A stretch of DNA of 36,021 nt from Candidatus Gastranaerophilales bacterium (GTDB taxonomy: Bacteria; Cyanobacteriota; Vampirovibrionia; Gastranaerophilales; Gastranaerophilaceae), in contig CALURJ010000022.1 of the NCBI GenBank assembly GCA_944323145.1, forward strand, positions 1 through 36,021. Reading direction: 5' to 3'. Each line of letters starts with the position of its first letter. Within the stretch, counting starts at the first letter, position 1. Shown here one piece after another: positions 24,139-31,712 of this stretch. The translations under genes and the position numbers were made by a program. The notes below the pieces were generated by a model. That model ran no database searches and had not been told where the DNA came from. It was given only the letters and a program-made list of their open reading frames with translations.

Positions 24139-24167
24139 ATTGTAACATATTTTAACAAAAAGCTCAA
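24139..24167 (-). promoter_or_regulatory. Promoter of the phosphodiester glycosidase gene
   Basis: Minus strand: TTGAGC (24167-24162), 17 nt, TACAAT (24144-24139). The leader (about 24132-23986) contains GGACGT/ACGTCC direct and inverted repeats. A perfect palindrome TTGTAAA-GAA-TTTACAA (24186-24202) lies 18 nt upstream of the -35 box and may be an operator. Confidence 0.6.
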
Positions 24168-24230
24168 GCGTACACCCCTCAAGAGTTGTAAAGAATTTAC
24201 AAAACTAAATAAGGTACAATTTACACTTTC

Positions 24231-24677
24231 TTATAGATAAAGTTTAATAATTTTAGCAGCTTCCTCAGAAGGCATTTCAACGTCAACTGAATTTATCTCT
24301 GAAGGTTTATTTGAAGCACGTTTTAAATCAAAATTTAAAAATGATCTTCCGTTAAAATCTCCGTTACTCAATGTTAACCTTGCTTCTTTTCCAAAAACTT
24401 TTTCTTGAATAAACAAATTAACATCGCCTGATCTGGAGCCGAATATCCCCAACTTATTATTTGTTTTGGCTCTGTTTTCAGTCAATTTAAGAAATGCACT
24501 GTCAACAACTTCAGCTATAAGCCTTTTAGTTGAATTACCGGAGAATGAAACAGTATCAGTATTTAAACCATAATTTAAATTTGAAATATTACTCTTATTT
24601 TGAGTTGAATGAGTTGAAAAGAATGAATTTTGACGCGTAAAAGACGCGAACGGGGTACTTGTAATTTTTGTAATCAT
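24231..24677 (-). CDS. Small unknown protein with N-terminal VSFSG motif (148 aa)
   Basis: Not a recognised family. The first ~40 residues are Ser/Thr/Asn-rich and probably disordered, then TDTVSFSGN (40-48), then a folded alpha/beta domain (about 50-148). The same layout (short polar lead, aromatic-glycine motif, small domain) occurs in the gene at 27167 (QPNFGMA). No signal peptide. AAGGA lies 9 nt before the ATG and a TATAAT lies ~20 nt further upstream, so it probably has its own promoter. It sits between the helicase and glycosidase genes on the same strand. Confidence 0.6.
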   Translation of the reverse strand: MITKITSTPFASFTRQNSFFSTHSTQNKSNISNLNYGLNTDTVSFSGNSTKRLIAEVVDSAFLKLTENRAKTNNKLGIFGSRSGDVNLFIQEKVFGKEARLTLSNGDFNGRSFLNFDLKRASNKPSEINSVDVEMPSEEAAKIIKLYL

Positions 24678-24742
24678 AATTTAATATCCTTCTAATTATA
24701 CACAAACATTAAACTGAAAACAAAATAAAATGTCAAATAAAG

Positions 24743-27028
24743 CTAATCAACATCAACCGGTTCTCTGAGGATTTTTTCAATAGCTTCACGCGCGGTAAAA
24801 ACAAGCGCCTCAGGGACATTGGCAATAGTTGTAAACTGGCGCAGAACATCAACAACACGCTTAAATGAACGGACAATATCACCTTCACCCATATCAATTT
24901 GTTCAGTAATAGTTTCCCATTCAGCTCCTTCAACCCAAAGTTCAATTAATGAGCTAAAATACGGGTTTATGTACATGGGTGCATCCACCAGATATTTGTT
25001 TTGAACTTTTTCAACCTTTCTTCTGATATTTCTTATCAAATTCAAAGTTTTTCTAACCGGTTCAGATATCGGAAGATATGGAATATCAATTCGCAAATCT
25101 TCCGTAGTTATTGCACAAACAACAGCAGCAAGCTGAGCGGGTGTAAGGTTTTCCAAAATATTTGAAAAAATAATTTCCGCAATAAATAGTTCGTTTTCAG
25201 AGCGAATTTGAGCTGTAGTGACTCCGCGTTCCGTCGGATAATCGTCAATAAGATATCCCATTTCAATCAAAACATTCCTGTGAGCCAAAAACTTATTCCA
25301 GAAAATATCTCTCTGTCGGTCAATTTCTTTTTCAAGTTTTTTTAAACGTACAGAAAAACGTGAAAGTACTTCAACATTTTTTGAATGCTTTTTATAAAGT
25401 TTGCAGTTATCACATGGATAGTTATGCATTTTAGTCAAAAGAGCCTTTGTCTCTTTACCGAATTGAACAGCTTCTGGTGAAAGCGGTCTGTTTTTAGCCC
25501 GTTCTTGTTTACAAATTTTTTTGTAAGTCTGTCTGTTTTGAACATATATATGACGAATTTTATCATACTCATATAATTCACTGTCAGAAAGCTTTGACGG
25601 ACAGATAAATTTTCTTGATAATATATCATTTTCAAGCTGTTCTTTTGCTTTTAAAAGCGGTTGAAGGCGAGAACCCGCCGAAAAATATCCAAAACTTTTT
25701 AAAATAAGTTCTTTCGCCTCATCAAGACTAAAACGCTGAAGTAAGTTTAGAACCATTGAATAAGACGGTGAAAATCTGCTTTCTAAAGGGTTTGCATCAC
25801 TCAATACAAGTTCTGCGACCTCTTCAGGACTCTGGAACTGTGTTCCGACAATTACAACATAACCGACTTCATCCATACCTCGTCTACCCGCACGTCCCGA
25901 CATTTGAAGAAATTCACTTGCCGTAAGCATTCTGTGTCCGCTGTCGGTACGTTTGCTTGTCGAGCTTATAACAGTAGAACGAGCAGGCATATTAATTCCC
26001 GCGGCCAGAGTCTCCGTCGCAAACACAACTTTTATCAAACCCTTTTGAAAAAGTTTTTCAACCAGATTTTTCCAGGCAGGTAAAAGCCCTGCATGATGAG
26101 AAGCAACACCCTGATACAAATAATCCAAATGCTTATTATTATATAAATGAGGATTTTCAGCAATATATTCATCAACAAACTGCTTTATCTGAGCCTGTTC
26201 GCCCTTAGTCACGAGTTCGAGCGATGCACACTTTTCCATCTGCTCATCACATTTCTTTCTGGAAAACGTGAAATATATAGCAGGCAACATATCATTTTCT
26301 TTTAAGTTTCGAACAATATCCTTAACAAAAGAACGCTTATTCTGCAATTTTTTACCGAAAAGACGCTTTTCAGGACGAATCTTTTTATTAAGCTGGCCGC
26401 TCGGTGTCAAAAGAGGAAGCAGTTTTGTTGGCTGAGAACTGTCAAAGTAATAAAATTTTAAAGGAACGGGTCTGAAATCAGTATCAACTAGTTCTGTTTT
26501 AGAATGAACCGTATTAATCCAATCAGTAAGTTCATCAGCATTCGCAACAGTTGCAGAAAGAGCAATAATTTGGACATTGGTCGGACAGTATATAATACTT
26601 TCTTCCCACACAGTTCCGCGCTGTTCATCGTTCATATAATGCACTTCATCAAGAACAACATAACGCACATCTTTCATGTTATCTGCAACAGCGCCAAAAT
26701 TAGTTCCGTAAAGCATATTTCGAAACACTTCCGTTGTCATTACAACTATTTGAGCATTACGATTTATTGATGTATCGCCGGTTAAAAGGCCAACCTTATC
26801 CTGTCCGTATTTTTCTCCGAAATCATAGTATTTTTGGTTAGACAAAGCCTTTAAAGGAGTCGTATAAAATATACGCTTACCCTGTTCAAGTGCCCGATGA
26901 ATTGCATGCTGTGCTATAACAGTTTTCCCTGCACCTGTAGGCGCACATACAACTACACTCTTGCCGTCATCAATAAAGTTGCAGGCATCTTTTTGAAAAT
27001 CATCCAGCTCAAACGGGAATTCGTACAT
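24743..27028 (-). CDS. Ski2-like DEAD/DEAH-box RNA helicase
   Basis: A 761-aa SF2 helicase of the Ski2/Mtr4-like group, which unwinds RNA or feeds it to nucleases; bacterial members include HelY and cyanobacterial/plastid homologues. Motifs: Q-like FPFELDDFQKDA (4-15), Walker A APTGAGKT (29-36), TTPLKALSNQK, DEVHYM (127-132), LSATVAN, then FATETLAAGINMPARS and QMSGRAGRRGMDEVG in the second RecA domain. The C-terminal ~250 residues resemble the DSHCT helical domain (TTEDLRIDIPYLP, IEYWxEG-like LIELWVEGAEW, GDIVRSFKRVVDVLRQ). A YPCDNCKL segment could bind metal. GGAG lies 6 nt before the ATG. Confidence 0.9.
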   Translation of the reverse strand: MYEFPFELDDFQKDACNFIDDGKSVVVCAPTGAGKTVIAQHAIHRALEQGKRIFYTTPLKALSNQKYYDFGEKYGQDKVGLLTGDTSINRNAQIVVMTTEVFRNMLYGTNFGAVADNMKDVRYVVLDEVHYMNDEQRGTVWEESIIYCPTNVQIIALSATVANADELTDWINTVHSKTELVDTDFRPVPLKFYYFDSSQPTKLLPLLTPSGQLNKKIRPEKRLFGKKLQNKRSFVKDIVRNLKENDMLPAIYFTFSRKKCDEQMEKCASLELVTKGEQAQIKQFVDEYIAENPHLYNNKHLDYLYQGVASHHAGLLPAWKNLVEKLFQKGLIKVVFATETLAAGINMPARSTVISSTSKRTDSGHRMLTASEFLQMSGRAGRRGMDEVGYVVIVGTQFQSPEEVAELVLSDANPLESRFSPSYSMVLNLLQRFSLDEAKELILKSFGYFSAGSRLQPLLKAKEQLENDILSRKFICPSKLSDSELYEYDKIRHIYVQNRQTYKKICKQERAKNRPLSPEAVQFGKETKALLTKMHNYPCDNCKLYKKHSKNVEVLSRFSVRLKKLEKEIDRQRDIFWNKFLAHRNVLIEMGYLIDDYPTERGVTTAQIRSENELFIAEIIFSNILENLTPAQLAAVVCAITTEDLRIDIPYLPISEPVRKTLNLIRNIRRKVEKVQNKYLVDAPMYINPYFSSLIELWVEGAEWETITEQIDMGEGDIVRSFKRVVDVLRQFTTIANVPEALVFTAREAIEKILREPVDVD

Positions 27029-27166
27029 GTTTTCTCCTTAATATTATTATGCCAAAAATATTAATATTTGTAAAATATATTAATTATCTTCAGCAAATAA
27101 TATTTTTACGTGCATTATATAAATGCTTGTTAACACCACTATATATAAGACAAAAGGAGTAAACAG

Positions 27167-27571
27167 ATGAATATAGGATTAAACACACACACATCAAATC
27201 AACCGAATTTCGGAATGGCAATACATTCAAATGAAGTTGTTAATAAAGCTCTTAAGGCACGAATTAAAAAAACTTCTGAATTAGAAAAACTTAATAAAAT
27301 AGTTGAACAACAGGCAAAAAATGATAAAGTAGACATAAATCTTATGATTATGCCTGATGGAAAAACTTTAACTGCTAATGTATATTCATTAGATAAAGAT
27401 GATTCCCTAACCTTTGCATTCTTTAAAAATTATAGAGAAAATGCTTTTACAAAATTGTTCCAAGGTCCAGTAGGATTTATTGAAAAAATCGCAAAAATTG
27501 CGGATAAACAAGCTTCGAAAATAAGGCTATTTGAAGCTGACACATATGAAGACATTTTCAGAAAAATGTAA
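27167..27571 (+). CDS. Small unknown protein with N-terminal PNFGM motif (134 aa)
   Basis: Not a recognised family. A short polar N-terminus with QPNFGMA (12-18) precedes a helical segment rich in Lys/Glu (about 24-55) and a small alpha/beta domain ending in a helix. The N-terminal aromatic-glycine motif recalls VSFSG in the protein at 24231-24677. No signal peptide. GGAG lies 7 nt before the ATG, and a TATATA box lies about 25 nt upstream. It converges with serS, sharing a bidirectional terminator. Confidence 0.62.
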   Translation: MNIGLNTHTSNQPNFGMAIHSNEVVNKALKARIKKTSELEKLNKIVEQQAKNDKVDINLMIMPDGKTLTANVYSLDKDDSLTFAFFKNYRENAFTKLFQGPVGFIEKIAKIADKQASKIRLFEADTYEDIFRKM

Positions 27572-27575
27572 TAAT

Positions 27576-27603
27576 AAAAAAACTCCCTTTTGGGAGTTTT
27601 TTT
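27576..27603. terminator. Bidirectional terminator between the 134-aa gene and serS
   Basis: ACTCCC (27582-27587), TTTT loop, GGGAGT (27592-27597), flanked by six A on the left and six or seven T on the right, so it works on both strands. It overlaps the last bases of serS. Confidence 0.93.
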
Positions 27604-28867
27604 ATATCTTATCAAATCCTGTATATTTTCTTAAGACTTCCGGAATAATTATTGTTCCGTCTTCTTGCTGGTAATTTTCAACGATTGCTGCAAAAGTTCT
27701 CCCTACAGCTAATCCCGAACCGTTGATTGTATGAACAAACTGAGTCTTTCCAGTTGCTTTATCACGATATCTTATATTAGCGCGTCTTGCCTGATAATCA
27801 CCGTAATTTGAACAGCTTGAAATTTCTTTATAAGTTCCGTATGACGGCATCCAAACCTCTAAATCCCAGCATTTGTTTGCAGAAAAACCTATATCGCCGG
27901 TTGACAATGCTTCACGGCGATAAGGAAGTTCAAGCAGCTGGAGCATTTTTTCAGCATCTTCAGTTAATTTTTCATGTTCCTCTTTACTTGTTTGAGGAGT
28001 ACAAAGTTTTACAAGTTCAACTTTATTAAATTGATGAACCCTTATAAGTCCTCTTGTATCTTTACCCGCAGAACCTGATTCACGTCTGAAACACGGAGTG
28101 TAAGCAGTCATATATTTCGGCAAATCATCTTCTGACAGTATTTCATTTGCATAAATATTAGTAACAGGAACTTCTGCAGTCGGAATTAAGTATAAATCTT
28201 CGTCAACACATTTATACATATCCTCTTTAAACTTTGGCAGCTGTCCCGTTCCCGTCATAGTCGCAGCATTTGCCATAAATGGAGGCAAAACTTCTTCGTA
28301 ACCTTGCTCGGATGTATGATAATCCAAGAAAAAGTTTATAATAGCACGTTCAAGTTTTGCACCTTTACCGCGATAAAGAATAAAACGGCTTTGTGAAAGT
28401 TTTACGCCACGTTCAAAATCTACAAGACCTTTTTCTTCACACAAGTCCCAGTGAGCTTTATATTCAAAATCAAATTTTCTTGGTTCTCCCCACTTATAAA
28501 CCTCAATATTATCATCTTCAGAAAGACCTATAGGAGTTGTTTCATCGGGAATATTAGGGATATGGAGCAGAATATCACGCTGTTTATTGTCAAGTTCCGT
28601 CTGCTTTTCTTCTAATGCTTTAATATCATCTCCGAGTTTGCGAACTTCTTCCTGAACAGCATCAGTATTTTCTCCATTTTTTTTCATTATACCGATTTTT
28701 TGCGAATCACTTTTTCTTTTGGCTCTTAATTCATCAACCTGAGTCTGAATTTTTCTTCTCTCAACATCTATTTCCAAAACCTCATCAACAGACAGATCAG
28801 GATTTCTTCTTTTTAAAAGTTCATTTACCTTATCAGGGTTCTCTCTAATCATTTTGATATCAAGCAT
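27602..28867 (-). CDS. serS: Seryl-tRNA synthetase
   Basis: Class II aminoacyl-tRNA synthetase that charges tRNA-Ser (and tRNA-Sec where present) with serine. The N-terminal ~110 residues form the tRNA-binding coiled coil. The catalytic core has the [14 protein letters not shown] stretch, motif 2 ([21 protein letters not shown]) and motif 3 ([19 protein letters not shown]). At 421 aa it has normal length. A GTG three codons upstream (28876) is in frame, but AGGTGG sits just before the ATG at 28867 and the family begins MLD-, so ATG 28867 is chosen. I see no T-box in the short leader. Confidence 0.97.
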   Translation of the reverse strand: MLDIKMIRENPDKVNELLKRRNPDLSVDEVLEIDVERRKIQTQVDELRAKRKSDSQKIGIMKKNGENTDAVQEEVRKLGDDIKALEEKQTELDNKQRDILLHIPNIPDETTPIGLSEDDNIEVYKWGEPRKFDFEYKAHWDLCEEKGLVDFERGVKLSQSRFILYRGKGAKLERAIINFFLDYHTSEQGYEEVLPPFMANAATMTGTGQLPKFKEDMYKCVDEDLYLIPTAEVPVTNIYANEILSEDDLPKYMTAYTPCFRRESGSAGKDTRGLIRVHQFNKVELVKLCTPQTSKEEHEKLTEDAEKMLQLLELPYRREALSTGDIGFSANKCWDLEVWMPSYGTYKEISSCSNYGDYQARRANIRYRDKATGKTQFVHTINGSGLAVGRTFAAIVENYQQEDGTIIIPEVLRKYTGFDKI

Positions 28868-29064
28868 TTTTACCACCTTTACAGATTTACGTCAGAATTT
28901 TTTATAATACTAAACGTAAAAGTCAATCTTTACTAAACGTATAACATTCATATTCTAGTTTAAATAAAAGTTATAATCAAGATTGTAATTGTCTGTGTAC
29001 ATTTGTAAAGAATTATGGATTTTCTTGACACATAATGTATAATATTGACAAAGGGTATGTGTTT

Positions 29065-29391
29065 ATGATGTTTAAAAAGCTTGTTCAAAAACTTAATATT
29101 GATAGAGAAAAAACATCAAATGCGGCTATAAATCCGATTGATGTGGATTTTGACAACAGAAAAAATGATTTTTTAAGCAAGTTGACAAAAAATGCACTAA
29201 ACATGTATGAAAGAAAATGTGATATTAAAAATTTTACAAAACTTGCTCTTTCCGATCCAGAAAATACATCACACAACGAAATTGTAAATGAGCTTTTTTC
29301 TAAAGGAGTTATTGACCCTGAGGATGATGAAAGGCTTCTTGAACTGTCAGATAATACAAGGTTTTTAAGAGATTTAGGGCTAATTGACTGA
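29065..29391 (+). CDS. Unknown small protein (108 aa)
   Basis: Not recognised. A basic N-terminus (FKKLVQKLNIDREK) leads into a charged, helical protein ending in an acidic segment (PEDDERLLELSDNTRFLRDLGLID); no membrane segment or cysteines of note beyond one. An ATG at 29035 is in frame but overlaps the TATAAT box (29038-29043), so it is not transcribed; AAAGGG lies 9 nt before the ATG at 29065. A TTTGTAAAG box (29002-29010) lies upstream. It converges with the isocitrate dehydrogenase gene with only 3 nt between stop codons. Confidence 0.6.
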   Translation: MMFKKLVQKLNIDREKTSNAAINPIDVDFDNRKNDFLSKLTKNALNMYERKCDIKNFTKLALSDPENTSHNEIVNELFSKGVIDPEDDERLLELSDNTRFLRDLGLID

Positions 29392-29394
29392 TAC

Positions 29395-30390
29395 TCAGCC
29401 CAAATTACTGATTATTTCCTTAGTAAATTCATCAGTTGTTAAAACACCCCCTAAATCCCTGGTAAACTTATATTGAGAAAAAGTTTTGAACAACGCTTGC
29501 TCTATTTTGACAGCATAAAAACTTTCCCCTATATATTTAAGCATTTCAATCGCAGATAATAGCAATGCGGTAGGATTTGCCTTATTTTGCCCTTTTATAT
29601 CCGGAGCAGAACCATGCACAGGTTCAAATACAGCATAATTCTCCCCAATATTAGCTCCCTGAGCTACACCCAACCCGCCTATTAATCCCGCACATAAATC
29701 CGACACAATATCACCGTACAAATTAGGCAGTACCAGAACATCAAATTGAGCGGGATTTTGCACAAGCTGCATACATAAATTGTCTACAAGAATTTCCCGT
29801 TTGTTAATCTGCGGATAACCTGAAGCAATATTTCTAAAACATTCCAGAAACAAGCCGTCAGAAAGTTTCATAATGTTTGCTTTTGTAACAACACAAACTT
29901 CTTTACGGTTATTTCGGACAGCATAGTCAAAAGCAAATTTACATATCCTTTCAGAAGCTTTACGCGTAATCACCTTAATGCTTTCAGCCGTATCGTCATC
30001 AATTTTACGTTCAATGCCCGCATATAGATCTTCAGTATTTTCCCGCACTACAATAATGTCAACATTATCAAACTTTGTCTTAACATTCGGCAAATTTTTG
30101 CAAGGGCGCAAATTAGCATATAAATCAAGCGACTTTCTGAGCTGAACATTAACCGATCTAAATCCTTTGCCAATAGGAGTAGTTACAGGAGCCTTTAAAG
30201 CAATTCTATTTTTTTTTATCGACTCTAAAACCCTTTCAGGTAAAGGCACCCCCTCTTTTTCTATAACATCTTCACCCGCAGTTTGAACATCCCAGTCTAT
30301 TTTCAAACCGGAAGCATCAATAATCTTTACAACCGCCTCAGATATTTCGGGGCCGATTCCATCACCATTAATCAATGTTATCTGTTTCAT
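29395..30390 (-). CDS. NAD-type isocitrate dehydrogenase
   Basis: A 331-aa enzyme of the isocitrate/isopropylmalate dehydrogenase family. [10 protein letters not shown] (7-16) is the N-terminal signature; [21 protein letters not shown] is the substrate-binding loop typical of isocitrate rather than isopropylmalate enzymes; [13 protein letters not shown] and [17 protein letters not shown] carry catalytic and metal-binding residues; [14 protein letters not shown] has the Asp that favours NAD+ over NADP+. It would convert isocitrate to 2-oxoglutarate, feeding glutamate synthesis. It resembles the short NAD-dependent enzymes related to mitochondrial IDH3; homoisocitrate dehydrogenase is the alternative. 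GAGGG lies a few nt before the ATG. Its first 23 bp overlap the upstream Cys-rich gene. Confidence 0.87.
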   Translation of the reverse strand: MKQITLINGDGIGPEISEAVVKIIDASGLKIDWDVQTAGEDVIEKEGVPLPERVLESIKKNRIALKAPVTTPIGKGFRSVNVQLRKSLDLYANLRPCKNLPNVKTKFDNVDIIVVRENTEDLYAGIERKIDDDTAESIKVITRKASERICKFAFDYAVRNNRKEVCVVTKANIMKLSDGLFLECFRNIASGYPQINKREILVDNLCMQLVQNPAQFDVLVLPNLYGDIVSDLCAGLIGGLGVAQGANIGENYAVFEPVHGSAPDIKGQNKANPTALLLSAIEMLKYIGESFYAVKIEQALFKTFSQYKFTRDLGGVLTTDEFTKEIISNLG

Positions 30391-30586
30391 TGTCCCTCAC
30401 AATATGCAATTTACGCACAAACTTTTCAAAAAAACCGCAGTTTGTAACAGTCAAACTATCCTCCATATAAACGACACCGAGTCCGAGTGCTGTAAGTAAG
30501 GGGCAGGATACACCCTCTGCATAATTTTTACAATCAATACACTGGTCATCATCTTCAATATATATTTTGCCGTCACTGCAATACAT
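30368..30586 (-). CDS. Cys-rich mini-protein (72 aa)
   Basis: Not a named family. Cysteines at 3, 16, 19, 28 and 49, with CIDCKNYAEGVSCPLL holding a CxxC plus a third Cys, suggest a small metal- or Fe-S-binding protein; the metal is not evident from sequence. The frame is open to 30667, but a TTTACA-N17-TATAAT promoter ends 6 nt before the ATG at 30586, so that is the start and the mRNA is probably leaderless. The gene overlaps isocitrate dehydrogenase by 23 bp and is likely co-transcribed with it. Confidence 0.65.
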   Translation of the reverse strand: MYCSDGKIYIEDDDQCIDCKNYAEGVSCPLLTALGLGVVYMEDSLTVTNCGFFEKFVRKLHIVRDNETDNID

Positions 30587-30592
30587 AAAAGC

Positions 30593-30621
30593 ATTATACA
30601 CTTTCTTAACATGTTTGTAAA
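30593..30621 (-). promoter_or_regulatory. Promoter giving a leaderless mRNA for the Cys-rich gene
   Basis: Minus strand: TTTACA (30621-30616), 17 nt, perfect TATAAT (30598-30593). The predicted +1 is the A of the ATG at 30586. No Shine-Dalgarno is possible. Confidence 0.72.
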
Positions 30622-30663
30622 TAAAGGAATATTTAACATATCTTAACATTTTATTATAAATAA

Positions 30664-30695
30664 GCAATTTTCAAAGAAAAAAATTTTTTATGTAA
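30664..30695 (+). promoter_or_regulatory. GCAATT-N17-TTTATGTAA element, copy 4
   Basis: GCAATT (30664-30669), 17 nt, TTTATGTAA (30687-30695), 37 nt before the ATG at 30733. The right half is degenerate but the spacing is exact. Confidence 0.55.
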
Positions 30696-30732
30696 TTAAG
30701 GTTAGGTTAGAAATAAAATTAGGCAGGTTAAC

Positions 30733-31524
30733 ATGGTAGGTATTTCAAGAATATTGAAAGCTGGCGGAAGGTTGTTATTTGATCCAAAATTTCAGGATAT
30801 TGCAACAGATACCATTAAGGCTTCAAAAAAATCTATGGGATACAAAAATATCCATAAACAAATTGGTGATGCCTTTATTAAAGCTGAACAAAAAACAAAA
30901 GATACAAAGTTACTGCAAAGCATGGGTAAATCTCTTACAAGCTTATTTCCAGACATCTCAAAAAGCTGGAAAGCTGCATCGGGATTTACGGGTAAAAGTA
31001 AGGCAGTATTAGGCCAATTAGGGAAAAGAATGCCATTATTAGGCGTACTTTTGTCTGTAGGAATCGAAATCCCTAATATAATTTCTGCATTTCAAGATAA
31101 AGGCTTTGGGGGCGGTCTTATTGAAATAGGGAAATCAACAGCAAGACTTGCAGGAGCCACGGCAGGTTTCATTATCGGTGCGGGGTTAGGCGGCTTTGTC
31201 GGAGGTTTTGTCGGCGGCTTTATCGGCGACTGGCTCGTTAGTAAAGTTGTAGGCAAAAGCCACTCAGAAAAAAAGGCTGAAGCAGAAGCACAAGTTCAAT
31301 CTACAATGGAACAACAGCAACATACGGGAGCAATAACGGCAAACCCTTACGTTCAAACAGGAAACAACGGAATATCAGGAATAAATTATGTACAACCCAC
31401 AATGACGCCTCAACAAATAATGGCAATGCAGCAAATGCTATACAGCGGCGGCTTTGGCAATCCAATGGATCAAGATTTTATGGCAATGACATCCGGAATT
31501 AACAGACTAAATTACTTATGTTAA
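30733..31524 (+). CDS. Glycine-zipper protein B1 (263 aa), paralogue of the next gene
   Basis: Not a named family. An amphipathic N-terminal half precedes IEIPNIISAFQ (111-121) and a long glycine zipper (141-166: G-x2-x-G repeats within GLGGFVGGFVGG) ending in SKVVGK. The C-terminus is Gln/Met-rich. Glycine zippers of this sort let helices pack in membranes and are common in pore-forming or translocator-type proteins; that role here is inference. There is no signal peptide. The following gene repeats the IEIPxI..A.Q block, the zipper and SKV.GK in order. It carries copy 4 of the shared upstream element. Shine-Dalgarno is weak (CAGG). Confidence 0.66.
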   Translation: MVGISRILKAGGRLLFDPKFQDIATDTIKASKKSMGYKNIHKQIGDAFIKAEQKTKDTKLLQSMGKSLTSLFPDISKSWKAASGFTGKSKAVLGQLGKRMPLLGVLLSVGIEIPNIISAFQDKGFGGGLIEIGKSTARLAGATAGFIIGAGLGGFVGGFVGGFIGDWLVSKVVGKSHSEKKAEAEAQVQSTMEQQQHTGAITANPYVQTGNNGISGINYVQPTMTPQQIMAMQQMLYSGGFGNPMDQDFMAMTSGINRLNYLC

Positions 31525-31644
31525 ACAAATAACACGTATAGTGTGAGGCACAATACATATATGATGCAAGGTCAAAAAAGGCTTTGCATCTTCGCCTAAA
31601 AAAACAATATATTAAAATATACTTTACATTTCTTTACAAAAAAC

Positions 31645-31676
31645 GCAATTTTTATAGTAAGAAATTTTTTATATAT
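31645..31676 (+). promoter_or_regulatory. GCAATT-N17-TTTATATAT element, copy 5
   Basis: GCAATT (31645-31650), 17 nt, TTTATATAT (31668-31676), 36 nt before the ATG at 31713. CTTTACATTTCTTTACAAA (31622-31640), the reverse complement of the TTTGTAAAG box, lies directly upstream. Confidence 0.68.
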
Positions 31677-31712
31677 ATACGGGGAAAATAAATAAATTAT
31701 TAAGGGGAATTT

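Noticed and set aside
28868-29034. Possible T-box riboswitch ahead of serS
   Set aside because: The leader is short and lacks a T-box sequence or antiterminator-terminator pair.
29025-29043. TTGACA 7 nt before TATAAT upstream of the 108-aa gene
   Set aside because: Spacing of 7 nt is too short for a -35/-10 pair; only the TATAAT is likely used.
31563-31590. GATGCAA/TTGCATC hairpin after protein B1
   Set aside because: Only 7 bp with a 14-nt loop and no T run; too weak to call a terminator.
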